Shown here one piece after another: positions 44,053 through 54,770 of a DNA stretch of 64,000 nt. The notes under the pieces were generated by a model. It ran no database searches, was not told the DNA's origin, and worked only from the letters and a program-made list of their open reading frames with translations. Numbering within the stretch: position 1 is the stretch's first letter; the number at the start of each line of letters is the position of its first letter. A program made the position numbers and the translations under genes. Origin of the DNA: Tenebrio molitor (Eukaryota; Arthropoda; Insecta; Coleoptera; Tenebrionidae); NCBI RefSeq assembly GCF_963966145.1, contig NC_091046.1, positions 17,546,001 to 17,610,000 of the forward strand. Direction: 5' to 3'.

Positions 44053-44226
44053 CTAAATGTTAATTACTTACTACTTTATAAATTATTATACATAATGAAG
44101 GTATAGTTTTATACGGACGTGATAATGAGTAAATAAACAAATATGTTTCTATTTGTATAAGATTTTTTCACAATAGTCCTTTGAATGCATTTTAAACAAG
44201 GAAGCTATAATGAGGTATTTATTCTA

Positions 44227-44926
44227 TACTCCATTCTTTATCTTGGTGAGTGGTCGATGCGATCAAGCAAGCCATGGGTAGCTTTGTAAGTTTTACTTTT
44301 TCCACCAAATTTGTGTGTCGTGTAAATCAAATATTAACTGTCATCGCTGTCATTCAGATTCAGAATCTTCGTCAAGCGTTCATGTCCAAATCTCACGATC
44401 TTATGTCGCGAAATGTAAATATATAAGCCGTACACATCGATTCTTAAATTTAACCGTTCTCGATATGAAAATTATCGGCGTCCGTCGTCGTTCAATCCGA
44501 CCGTCGACCGAACATTATTCCCGTCCCGTGCTGGGCAATATTGCCCAGAAGTTTGGGTGTGAGAAATTAACCGGATTCTTAAACCATAAACCGGACTAAA
44601 TTTGACCGGAAAGTGTGTGGCCGGCCTAGAACATTTTGAAATTTCCAAGCAAGTTATTAAAATTTTAGAAAACGATGCGATATGAAGATGACACGTTTGA
44701 GGTTATGTCTCGGTCGTCTCGGTGCGTACGAATGATGAGCAATTTAACCCGGAAAATAATAAATAGAAAGAGTTTGCGGCGTCTCTGTAAGTACATTATT
44801 GTAATATTTGAATATTTTTCAACATCTACCAACGCACTTTTCCATTGGAACTTTCAAAGATCCCTAAATTCAACTTGACGGCTGAAAATTTCCCAAAGTC
44901 CACTCACCAAGATAAAGAATGGAGTA
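44227..44926. mobile_element. TA-flanked TIR element of about 0.7 kb
   Basis: TACTCCATTCTTTATCTTGG at the left and its inverse at the right, flanked by TA (44225-44226, 44927-44928). Arms of about 30 bp; the interior has an ORF of 94 codons (44315-44599 +) without known motifs. It lies upstream of the visible exons of the Miple-like gene. Confidence 0.8.
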
Positions 44927-45277
44927 TAGACATTCGTATCCCAAAATATGTTAATTATCTAAAATTATCATTTTCACGATAAACTGAAATCAACAACTGC
45001 AATAAGTGACACCACTCGAAAGTGACTTTTATACTGGGTGCCCCAAAATTCGCGGAACAACTCAATGGGGCAATGTCAACTCATGTTAAAAAAATTCTAT
45101 ACCTCTTAAATTTGAAGATATGGGGGCTCAAAAGATGCAGCTTTGATCTCATTTATTTTAAATATTAAAAAAGATTTTGACTATTTATCTTTTACTAGCC
45201 AGTAGCATAATAATTCTGAACGATTGTGATCAGGTTTGCAATTATTTTTTTCGTTACTTCCAGCATTTCCAAATATA

Positions 45278-46020
45278 CAGTGCATTTTTTTTAACTGTTG
45301 CCATAGGGAATTGCATGGTAAAACTTATACCCCCTGTTAACTTTTGTTCTGATGAAAATATTCGAACCATTTTTGGAACAAAGTTGGAAGATTTTTTAAA
45401 CTATCGGATAGATTACAATTCCATATCTTAAACTGTCGAAAAAGTTGTGAAAAAAATATTTTACAGTGGACCGGAATAATAGTACGTCGAGCGGTCGCCA
45501 GAATAGCGTCTCTGTCGGCTCAACCAGCACCTGACCAAATTCCATTACAGTGCGACATTTACAAAATAGTCGAAGAAAAACATTTTGAACAATTCCTTTG
45601 ATAATTTCTGTTAATTTATTGAATTATTTGTGCGTTAACGTTATTACGTTTTGTTTTTTTTTTTTATAAAGAAATTTAATCATAGCCACGAGAAGATCTC
45701 GCTATTTATTTTTTAAATGAACGACAAAAATCAAAAGTGGGGATAGGCAGTTGGTGGTTGAGCCGACAAGGACGCTATTCTGGCGGCCGCTCGACGCACT
45801 ATTATTCCGGCGTGGTACAAATATTTTTTTCACAACTTTTTCGACAATTTAGGACATTGAATTGTAGTCTGTCCGATAGTTTAAAAAATCTTCCAACTTC
45901 CAATATTCAAACCATTTTTGGAACAAAATGGTTTGAATATTTTGATCAGAACAAAAGTTAACAGGGGGTATAAGTTTTACCATGCAATTCCCTATGGCAA
46001 CAGTTAAAAAAAATGCACTG
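45278..46020. mobile_element. Long foldback element, nested
   Basis: CAGTGCATTTTTTTTAACTG starts the left arm and its inverse ends the right arm. Pairing runs almost the whole length, down to a core with CGAGCGGTCGCCAGAATAGC against GCTATTCTGGCGGCCGCTCG, leaving a loop of about 160-200 bp. TA flanks at 45276-45277 and 46021-46022. Non-coding. Confidence 0.85.
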
Positions 46021-46022
46021 TA

Positions 46023-47029
46023 CAGGGTGTTAGGGAATGGTCTCCCAAGAATTTCAGGGTGAGTTTATCAGGGAAAATGTGGTCGAAAACCTTTATACGG
46101 TTTTTGGATAAATTAAACCGTTTTGTGAAAATAAAAAAGGTTCCCTGCTTTTTTGGGACTGCTGAAATATTGCTTTGTGCACGAAAAAAAATCTTATAAA
46201 TTTCGACTTATAAATGATTGCTTGGTAACGATTTGAAATTTACTACTGTCAAAGTTTACATTTTAATTTGATCTATCTTTTTTCCGTCACCTGCGAAGAC
46301 TACAATCGTTTACAATGCCCTAATATTCTATCGAGGAGTATGCAGATATGTATTTTGTGTATGGGAATATAGCGGAAAGGCTTACTGCTGCTGTCCGACG
46401 GTATGTTAATGCTTGTATTTGGACAAACGGAGGACATTTTGAACATTTATTATGATTTTTTTTCAATACAAATACAAATAAATAAAGTTACACCAAAATT
46501 AACGAATCTTATTAGTAGTATTAGGTGGTTAATGCTCGATTTCAAATCCCTTTAGAGGTTGATCGAGATGTGGTATCACAAATAAAGCTGCAGAAATAAT
46601 TTCAGTTTATTGCAGTAATAAAATAGGACTTACTTCAAGGTTGCAGTGAATCTAGATAAATATTTCGAATGAATTATTGATTTTCACCTTAAAAAAGTGC
46701 AATCCTGGTAGTTTTTAATGAGATATTATCCAAGGGAAGTATTCAACACCGAAACGTCATTGTGACAATAGGTACCCGATAAAATCTGACAAAGGCATTG
46801 TTGTCTTTTAGTTGCTAAGCAATTAACTTTCATTTCAGAACTTTAACTATTTATTTAATTATTACAACAATAAAATGGTGCAAGAGCTCCCAAACAGTGG
46901 GGCACCATTTTAAATTTTTATCTTTGAGAAAACCATTCATGTTGGGAAAAATGGTATTAAGGTTTTCGACCATATTTTCCCTCAGAAACTCACCCTGACA
47001 TTCTTGCGAGACCATTCCCTAACACCCTG
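46023..47029. mobile_element. TIR element abutting the foldback, sharing one TA
   Basis: CAGGGTGTTAGGGAATGGTC at the left and its inverse ending ACCATTCCCTAACACCCTG at the right, with arms of about 80 bp (through TTTTCGACCA). The left TA (46021-46022) is also the right TA of the preceding foldback; the right TA is 47030-47031. No transposase frame. Confidence 0.87.
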
Positions 47030-47449
47030 TATAGTAATTTTATGTCCGTTTTACCTCAAATAACGGACGGCAACATGGCTTTGATTTTTCTCTCTCATTT
47101 CCATGGATACAACAAAAATGAAATATTTGCAGACAATTGGGATACATAGAATGTTTTTAAACGTTGCCATATTTAGTGTAAGAAATAGGTCCACATCTTC
47201 AACAAAAAAGATTGATTTTTTAAAACATTTTTACCTGATATTTAATAATGACTACTTAACAACGTACTGCTAAGTTGTTCCGCGAATTTTGGGGCACCCA
47301 GTATACAGTGTGAACATTAAGTTTGGAACAAAATTCATGATAGTGTTATAATAGATTCACGATGAATGTGGATAAGGGATGGCTGTGATTTATTTTTATC
47401 ATGTTGAATAAACTGACTCAGTTTTATATTTGTTCCTGTCAGAAATATG

Positions 47450-47765
47450 ACATGACTGGGTCATTGTTTACTTTACCTACTTGTGGAATTTCCGCGTTTT
47501 TTCTGGCTGGACAACCTCAGGGCGTCCTCCTACATCGTTTCCCACCACTCAAACCTTGTGCAAATGAATTTTCCTTGCCCTTTAGTTATACTAGACATTG
47601 ATGCGACCTTGACGCGACCTTGAAACACAACAAGAGAGAAAAACAAGGGCATTTGCACAAAGTTTGAGTGGTGGGAAACGATGTAGGAGGACGCCTTAAA
47701 GGTGTCTGGCCAGAAAAAACGCGAAAATTCCACAAGTAGCTAAAGTACACAATACCCATGACTGT
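47450..47765. mobile_element. Foldback MITE, copy 2 (partner at 10.99-11.17 kb)
   Basis: Arms TACTTGTGGAATTTCCGCGT..., TTTTTTCTGGC, GGCGTCCTCCTACATCGTTT, CCCACCACTCAAA pair with the inverse ending AAAATTCCACAAGTAGC. The centre (about 47568-47640) matches the truncated copy near 11 kb. The overlapping frames are shadows. End points are approximate. Confidence 0.75.
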
Positions 47766-48325
47766 TCCGACATTCAATTCAAATTTAAATGTTGTCTAAT
47801 TTAATTTGATTAGAAAATTCTGGATAGAGATACGGATGTTCAGATAATATTCCTGTTCCAAGATTGCACGAAATGATGAAGCGGGTTTTCTTGTAGGTAA
47901 GTCAGTCAAAATGACAAGTTTTGTAATAGCAGAAAGTCAGGTTACGAATACTTAAGGCTCACTTTACATCTCAACTCAATGGAATGACAAGTGACGGCCA
48001 AAATTCCGTGGCCGTAATTGTACCTACCCAAACGATGAATGAAAAAAATTGATACCTTACATAACAATCAGTGCTAAAATCAGTGAATTTATTCTCTAAA
48101 AACTCTTCAAACAAGTAAAATGATTTTTCTATCAGATATCTATTTGATTTTACACAACAGCATCTTTTCATTAATGGTTTTTGTTATTTTTGTAGGAAGT
48201 TTGTTAAAAATGTTTATGCAAAAATAATTTATACCATCCCTGGATTTATTATTGTCTTAAAGCTAATGGCTTCGGCTCGGGTGTGGTAGTCATGAAATGC
48301 ACAAAGAGTAGGGTAGGAATCAAGA
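47766..48325. other. No gene recognised
   Basis: AT-rich spacer. The 66-codon minus frame at 47971-48171 shows no motif. Confidence 0.45.
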
Positions 48326-48447
48326 TTTTTTATAACAATCTTTTTGAGAAAATGACAAATTTTACTTCAAAAATTTAATTCAATTTTTAATGTAAAAATT
48401 TTAATTGACCTCATACAAAAACAAACATCTTAGGTTAACAATAAAAT

Positions 48448-48627
48448 TTAATGCAAATGTTGAAATTGTACCCCGCCAACCATTTGGCACTCACCGATAC
48501 TTTGCACACTGCGCTCAATAATATCAGGGTTTATTTGTTCCATTTTAGCGCAAATTCTCTGCAGTAAATCTTCTAAATTGTTTGGTCTATTAAATTTTAA
48601 ATAATCCCATACAAAAAAAAAAATACA
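48448..48627 (-). pseudogene. Mariner/Tc-type transposase C-terminal fragment
   Basis: Residues NNLEDLLQRICAKMEQINPD, then SVQSI..C and VGGVQFQHLH. Such proteins typically end R..C....GG..FEHLL. Only about 60 codons remain; the catalytic part is absent and the upstream end is cut by the MITE inserted at 48630. Confidence 0.5.
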
Positions 48628-48629
48628 TA

Positions 48630-49089
48630 CAGGTGTCCCAGAGTTGCGAAAAAGCTCGATAACTTGTTTGATATTCAAGATATCAACTTTTTCTTTTTTC
48701 TAGATGATAGCTACGCTTCTACTGCATATTCGGAAAATATTGCGGTATATATACAGGGAGGTACGAATTTTCGAAGGGACCCCAGCAATTCGAAATTCTG
48801 GTAAAAAAAAAGCGCCACTGATCAAAAACGATGGCAGATAAATAAAAACGACCTGTATAAATTTGATTAATAATTTAGCATAGAATTCAAAAATAAAATC
48901 AAACTGGGTAGGTTCCGTTTAAAAAAACATAACTTTAGTGTTTTTACAATATTGAGACACACTGTGTATATACCGCAATATTTTCCGAATGTGCAGTAGA
49001 AGCGTATCTATCATCTAGAAAAAAGAAAAAGTTGATATCTTTAATAACAAACAAGTTATGGAGCTTTTTCGCAACTCTGGGACAGCCTG
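48630..49089. mobile_element. Foldback TA MITE
   Basis: CAGGTGTCCCAGAGTTGCGA at the left and CGCAACTCTGGGACAGCCTG at the right, with arms of over 120 bp (through AGTTGATATCTT.. and GCGGTATATA). TA flanks 48628-48629 and 49090-49091. A frame on the minus strand (48944-49246) crosses its boundary and is not coding. Confidence 0.87.
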
Positions 49090-49093
49090 TATA

Positions 49094-49672
49094 CAGGGTG
49101 TTCTCGAAGTTGACGCGTTCCTTGTAACACGAGTTTATTCTTAAGAATTTTAGCCTAAATCTTCTTAGTAAAATGTTTGTATTAACGGAGATAATTGATT
49201 GCATATTTTTATTGTTTTCTAAAATTTTGAGTCCGATTCTGTCCATTTCTCCGCTGTACTAGATTAATAACTAACCTAGCCCAGAATGGTGTCTTTCCAG
49301 AAATCGCTTTGCAATACTCTCTGGACGCTGCAGATGCATTCTGATAACGTGATAACATTACCCATGCATTTGCAACATATCTGTGAGCTCATTATTTTCC
49401 TAATAATAAAGCCATTTCGACTAATTAGATGACAACTCTGACAGTAGTTTTGATTAACGTCCATTCTCATTTGATTTTTTTTTTTGTCAATTCCAATTTC
49501 TAACAAATCAGCGCAAATTTGAGCAGGACCGGTTTCAAAAATTTCAAAAAAATTAACTTAATGTATCTTCATTGCCGTACACATTTTACTAAGGTGATTT
49601 TGGCTAAAATTCTTTAGAACAACGCATACTATCACATGTTAAAAGGAACGCCTCAACTTCGAAAACACCCTG
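49094..49672. mobile_element. TA MITE directly abutting the previous one
   Basis: CAGGGTGTTCTCGAAGTTGA at the left and the inverse ending TCAACTTCGAAAACACCCTG at the right. TA flanks 49092-49093 and 49673-49674; the left TA touches the right TA of the previous element (TATA). Non-coding. Confidence 0.87.
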
Positions 49673-49870
49673 TATACAAATTAAAAATTAAATTAAATTT
49701 TTGAAGTAAAATTTTGTCATTTTCTCAAAAAACTTGTTATGTATCTCTATTGAAACGACAGAAATACAAAAAACAAAAAAAGGCACGTTTATTTATTGTT
49801 GGTTAGTTTGCGGTTATTTTATGCTCCTGTCAATTTGACAGTTTTTAATTTCTTTCACTTATTACGTTGA

Positions 49871-50185
49871 TTACAAACATAACCTTTCTAAGCAATTGTC
49901 AACAAATTTGAAAGATAATACAACGACTTCTGCCATTTGCCGATCCAATATTGAATTAACAGATGTGCCAGTGCTACTTAATGCTACAGACAAGGCTTTT
50001 TGCCATGTTGAAACTTGTAGTAACTCAAAAATAGTTTTTTTTAGTTGTGCCACAATTGCAGCTTGTGAGCGATATGTGTGCCAGCTGCAGCCAAAATTTA
50101 TCTTTGCGGTTGTTTTTCTCTTGTAGGAATAATTTTTGAGTTCTCGGAAATCGTTTCTGATCTTATAAAGGCAAATTAACACCAT
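49871..50185 (-). other. Unassigned ORF containing dispersed repeat copy 2
   Basis: A 104-codon open frame on the minus strand. Its central part (AQLKKTIFELLQVSTWQKAL...SSTGTSVNSILD...MAEVVV) corresponds to the frame at 28269-28466 on the plus strand. Two copies that both keep an open frame hint at coding ancestry, perhaps a transposon protein. No family recognised, no transmembrane segment or signal peptide. The start Met is uncertain. Confidence 0.35.
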
Positions 50186-51010
50186 ATGTAAAAATACTAA
50201 TATTAATCGTGCTCATGATTGCAGTCCACATTTAAATCGAGGCTATCAACCCCACGTTTCAGAGTGCTAATGCGGTGCCGAGGTGTTGATGGTCAGTCGA
50301 AATGCTTATAGAATAAAAAATATTACAAATACAGCATTTGTTGTCAGATTACACTTAACCTCAAATTTATTATAGTACTGGTTACCATTTGTATGAATCT
50401 AATTTCATGGCAAACCGCGATCACAGCCATTTATAAACACCCTGTAGATAGGTTGATAGAACCAGATACCTAAGGTATTACTGGCGACTTTTTAATAAAA
50501 TAAGTTTAATTTCAAACAGTTTTATTTTTTATTTTTCCCCACACTTTGCAGTAATGCCGAAGGACTTTTATGCATCCCTTACAAATTGTGTTGGTGTGTT
50601 TCGCGAAACTAGCTCTGTGACTCATAAAAAAGGTGCTGGTAGACCAATCGTTCGTTCTAAAGAAACCGTGACACGAAACAAGTTGAGACGGACGTGTTAC
50701 AATCCAAGACCACCTTTCACCAAGATGATTTTTGATATCCCGGTATAGTAAATCATGTTACAAAATGCTATCAGTGGAGTTAAATGAAGGGCCCGTTTGT
50801 GCTTAGAACAAAATGGTGAACATTTTCAGCATATGTTGTAACATAAAATAAACATTACCATTGTAATTTTTCTCTTAATCCCTCGAATCCTTAATTCGCC
50901 ATTTTCTGTTTTACAATTGTCATTAAATGTGACGTTTGTCGCGACAGTTCAAAACTAGACATGCCTTGACAGTTCCAGCACCAACTTTAATAACAAATTC
51001 AATGGATGGC
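50186..51010. other. No gene recognised
   Basis: AT-rich. CACCCTGTAGA near 50439-50449 looks like one end of a CAGGGTG-type MITE without a recognised partner. The small plus frame at 50554-50748 has no motif. Confidence 0.4.
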
Positions 51011-51014
51011 ACGA

Positions 51015-51735
51015 TATCATCTGAGATTTTTTTCAATTTTCTAACATCTTTTATTTTGAAGGTACAAGGCTAACTAGATTTTTTTTTAATTTCATATTTT
51101 TGAAAAGAGGTATTTTTTTTGTGAATTCAGTGATTAAAACATGCATATCTTATTTTAATCGAAACATTGTAAAAAATATCGAATTAATTGAATTAGTCTT
51201 AAAAATGTTGTCTAAATCTATTGCTAGTTCTTTGTCGCCTGTATTTTGTCCAAAAATAAATAAATGTCAATAAAGTGTAAAAATTAGACATTTAACTGAA
51301 GCAGAATACATTTTAATAAAAAAAAAATAATAAAAAGGTTAAAGGCAAAATACATAATTTGTACGCTACAAAAGATGTTCAAAATGATTTCCATTTATTT
51401 CCTGGCAATAACGAATACCTTGAACAAACTTCTGCAAAGAATCACTCAAAATTACAATGAAATTTTTGATTTTTTTTTACCTTTTAATAAAAATAAAGGT
51501 GGACATGTGTGGCATCAGTAAATTCACAAAAAAATACTCTTCAAAAATGATAAATTTGATCCCCGTGCAATTTAAAAAAGAAATCAAGTTAACCTTGTAT
51601 CTTCAAAACAAATGCCATTAGAAAATTGAAAATCTCAGAAGATAGAATTCAAACACTTCTAATTATGCGCCAAATTTCAAAGAGCTCTGCTAAACCGTTC
51701 TGAAAATATTTAGCTATATCCATACTTTTTAACGA
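51015..51735. repeat. Foldback of about 0.7 kb, asymmetric ends
   Basis: ATCATCTGAGATTTTTTTCA...AAGGTACAAGGCTAACTAGA (51018-51080) is inverted at about 51580-51645, with further pairing to GTGAATTC.GTGAT. The right side continues into a TIR-like end (TTAACGACCCTG then TA, near 51735), but its left counterpart is missing, so the left end is probably deleted. Confidence 0.6.
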
Positions 51736-51739
51736 CCCT

Positions 51740-52422
51740 GTATATATTTTTGTTTTGCTTATATTGTACAAATATTTTACAATTACACGTACATATTGTA
51801 ATAATTAATTATAATTAATAATAATTAACACATAAATTTATCGAAAACGCAAAAACACAAAAAATGTATTAATTCACTCTATTATGAGACAATAACATTA
51901 ACAATATAATAACTTTATAGAACAAAATTTCAATAAAACATATTGCTATCATTTGTTCTAGCAATATTCTAGAGTTGCTCTGAAAATAGAATTTTTGATG
52001 TGATAGCGAATAAGAACTTGTTAATTGAAACGCTAATATAAACGTTAATATTTATTGATGGATGAAATCACAGCATTGTTATCAAAACATTGTTTAACGC
52101 ATTTTATAGCAGTTTCCTACAAGCAATTTATCCACAAATTAAACCGTAGTTTTAAATTAGATATACTGTGCTATGAATTCAAGACGTAATTAATACCAGT
52201 CTTGCCTTAAATTCATAAATTTGTAATTTCAGTATTACCTAATAAGATTTATATGTCCTTGTTTGAGAACTTAAATAACAGGCAGATATAACGGATATTT
52301 AGACATTATTCTATTAATAATTAATCTTATTGTTCGTTTAAAAGTGTGCTTATGTATCGAGGGATCAACTTAATTTGTAATCGAGTCATCAATGGATTTG
52401 AATCCGTATGTCTTCGCAATTG
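51740..52422. other. No feature recognised
   Basis: Very AT-rich sequence with no frame or repeat I can support. Confidence 0.5.
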
Positions 52423-52425
52423 ATA

Positions 52426-52795
52426 CTCTCGTGTCAAAAATGGATTACTCCCTAGAATTCGAACTTTTAGGGAAATAACGTTTTTCATGTTGTGTGTAAC
52501 CAGAATTTTCAAAAGTTATTTTGAATGCCTAAGGTTGGTTACTTTGAATTGAGAGATTAAATCCAAATAAATATGCCGCCAGTAACCAAAACTGATTGTG
52601 AAACGAAAAATCATCTATCACTTAGCGAGAAATTAGTCATTTGCAACTGTTACAATTAATTTGCTGTCTTACATTTTTGGGATATCTTTTGTTTGTCACC
52701 AGAAACCACATAACACACACACCTAACCAAATTTATGGCAACCGAGTAACGAATATCCCTAAATCCTAGGGAGTAATCCATTTTTGACACGAGAG
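52426..52795. mobile_element. TA MITE (CTCTCGTGTC ends), complete copy
   Basis: CTCTCGTGTCAAAAATGGAT at the left, inverse ATCCATTTTTGACACGAGAG at the right; TA flanks 52424-52425 and 52796-52797. A truncated copy with the same order of blocks lies at 56327-56618. Confidence 0.88.
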
Positions 52796-52834
52796 TATGT
52801 CGAGATCTAACCTGTGTTTCAAGCTGTGTTTATT

Positions 52835-54137
52835 CAAGGCGGTCTCTATTTTAACAGGCCGTGCCACTGACTTCAGAAAGTGGTCTGTAGAATGGCCCAA
52901 ACGTCTGGCAACGTTGCTTCGACAACCTTTAAAAAAGTTACTATTTGTGAAGTTTTGTGATCACTCACTATTTTGTCATTGTCAGCTGTCAATGAAAGAT
53001 TTTTCTAATTCTCGTATTGCAATTTTACTTCAGTCAAAGAATATCAGGTGTCCAAGTCAAAGTAATTATGTGTATCCTCTTTTATAAGATAGCTATTGTA
53101 AAATTTCGTAAAGTCCTGTATTCTGAACAAGTATCCTATCCAAAATGAAGATAGAAGTCTTTTTAGTTCACCGTGATTGCATTAGCTCCAGTGCAAATTC
53201 CAACGCATGCCACCTGTGCACTGTACAGATCAGGACAAATTTTTGAAGTGAAACTTTTTATGGGAGGGTCTTGAAATTCTGATCGGCAACCTTTTTGTGT
53301 GACGAAAAGTGGTGGGGGTAAACACAGTCTCGCACAACGGTTGCGCCAATATTTCCATCTCACTTAAATGTATGTAATTGTGTATACTTCTGTCTTTGTC
53401 ACACTCACGGCATTTATCGATAATGTCTTCTCTTTAATTTGGAGGCTTAAAAATGAACAATGACTTACGCATTTCGATATTGTTTAGTGTTATGTTTGTA
53501 ATTTATTTTCTTCATTACAATATACAATTTTGTTGTGAATATGCTATTTAAAAGTGATTGATGAATAATTACAATGTTTCCCTGTAATACAAAAGTTTCA
53601 CTTCTATCGTGCGTCTTTACGACACATTCTGGTTTTTTTTTCTAAAGTCGTACACAGAGACCATTAAAAACTAATAAAGGTGCAGTATGAATTGTTAAAA
53701 ATAAATAAGAACTGCAAAAGTTATCCACTCGAGTGTATGGACCCTACCACCAATACAGGTTTATTATTTAAAATGGATTTTTGACCTAATGGAACGAGCA
53801 ACAAAGACCTCACGCGCCAGTTTTCTAGTTCCAAAATCCGCATCCATTCTTGCATTCTAATCTTCTTCGATGTGAATTTGAAAACGCTAACGTAGGAAGA
53901 CTTGCTTGCAGCATAATTTGACGTGCAATTGGGTACGCAACATTTGTGTGGCATGTTTAGTTTTTCAATTACTGAAATTAATTGCACAATTAATTGTTTT
54001 GTCAAAATGATTTTTGAATGAACCGCCTTTCTATGGAAGTGCCAATATTTTTGAAACTCAGGATGCTATGGAATGGCCCACTAAGAAATTTGGCAACACA
54101 GCCAGTGTCCTGGCCTGTTAAAATAGAGACCGCCTTG
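52835..54137 (-). mobile_element. P-like element with THAP exon, non-autonomous
   Basis: CAAGGCGGTCTCTATTTTAA plus CAGGCC at the left and its inverse at the right, flanked by GTTTATT (52828-52834 and 54138-54144), extended to 8 bp with one mismatch (T/G). A THAP-type domain is encoded near the right end on the minus strand, as expected at the start of a P transposase. At 1.3 kb it lacks the catalytic region, so it depends on a complete relative. Confidence 0.75.
53721..54005 (-). pseudogene. THAP-domain fragment of P-like transposase
   Basis: The likely start is the Met at about 53954: MPHKCCVPNCTSNYAAS, then VSVFKF...QEWMRILELENW. CCVPNC gives the first two zinc ligands of the C2CH THAP finger, and the W-I-NW spacing fits. 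The closing C..H pair expected after NW is not visible in this frame. In P transposases the THAP finger binds element ends. The frame runs on into unrelated residues and stops; catalytic domains are missing. Confidence 0.7.
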
Positions 54138-54237
54138 GTTTATTGGAGCGTGAAGTTCAAGTAACGACATACGATTTCGGATTCATGGATAACTCGATTA
54201 CAAATTAATTTGATCGCTCTTTATTTATTCTGTATTA

Positions 54238-54770
54238 GTCCTTGTTCACAATGGACATAAGCTTGACATAAGGCATAAGAAATTCATGATGCATGCAGTG
54301 CATATATTGGGTGATTCAAAATGATTGTGGCCATGTATGGCAACTATGTACGAAAATTTTTTTGGCAACTGTGGGGGTAGGGTAGAGTTGACATTTTCTT
54401 GACAGTTCATAGTCGCGCAATTTTGTAAGTTGTCAAATCAATGTGTAATGGAATTGAAAAAGTCAAATGCACGCTTATGAAATGTCATACAAATGTCAAC
54501 TCTACCCCATTCACACAGTTGCCACATAAATTTTCGTACATAGTTGCCATACTTGGCCACAATCATTTTGAATCACCCAATATTATTAATTTTTACGTAA
54601 CTTATGAGAAGTGACCTCAGTGAACATTATTGTTATGTTCAAAAAGGCACGAAGAATCATATTCGAGTTATATGAACACATAAATTATTTTCCAATTGCC
54701 CAAATTTATAAATTATTCTTAGGTGTCTCTTATGTATTTCTTATGTCTTATGTCCATTGTGAACAAGCAC
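54238..54770. mobile_element. Inverted-repeat element (CTTGTTCACAATGG arms) with nested MITE
   Basis: CTTGTTCACAATGGACATAA at the left (54241) is inverted as TTATGTCCATTGTGAACAAG ending at 54767. Inner arms with repeated CATAAG/CTTATG continue the pairing. A later MITE (54307-54580) occupies the centre. Exact ends and duplication were not fixed. Confidence 0.7.
54307..54580. mobile_element. TA MITE, nested
   Basis: TTGGGTGATTCAAAATGATT at the left and the inverse AATCATTTTGAATCACCCAA at the right; arms continue through TGGCAACTATGTACG. TA flanks 54305-54306 and 54581-54582. 274 bp. Confidence 0.87.

Larger units (their letters stand above)
45034..47301. mobile_element. TA-flanked TIR element containing two further elements
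   Basis: CTGGGTGCCCCAAAATTCGC at the left and its inverse at the right, flanked by TA (45032-45033, 47302-47303). Most of the 2.27 kb consists of two insertions (45278-46020 and 46023-47029); without them the host element is about 0.5 kb. Confidence 0.85.
48330..49750. mobile_element. Decayed transposon with inverted arms, holding two later MITEs
   Basis: TTTTTGAGAAAATGACAAA...TTTTACTTCAAAAATTTAAT (about 48350-48390) is inverted at about 49690-49740. Inside the left half, the minus-strand frame ending at 48448 reads NNLEDLLQRICAKMEQINPD..., ERSVQSIGEC and a VQFQHL-like tail, as in the C-terminus of insect mariner/Tc transposases. Two TA MITEs (48630-49089, 49094-49672) sit in its middle. Confidence 0.6.

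Noticed and set aside
48944..49246. 100-codon minus frame
   Set aside because: It crosses the junction of two abutting MITEs, so the frame is accidental.
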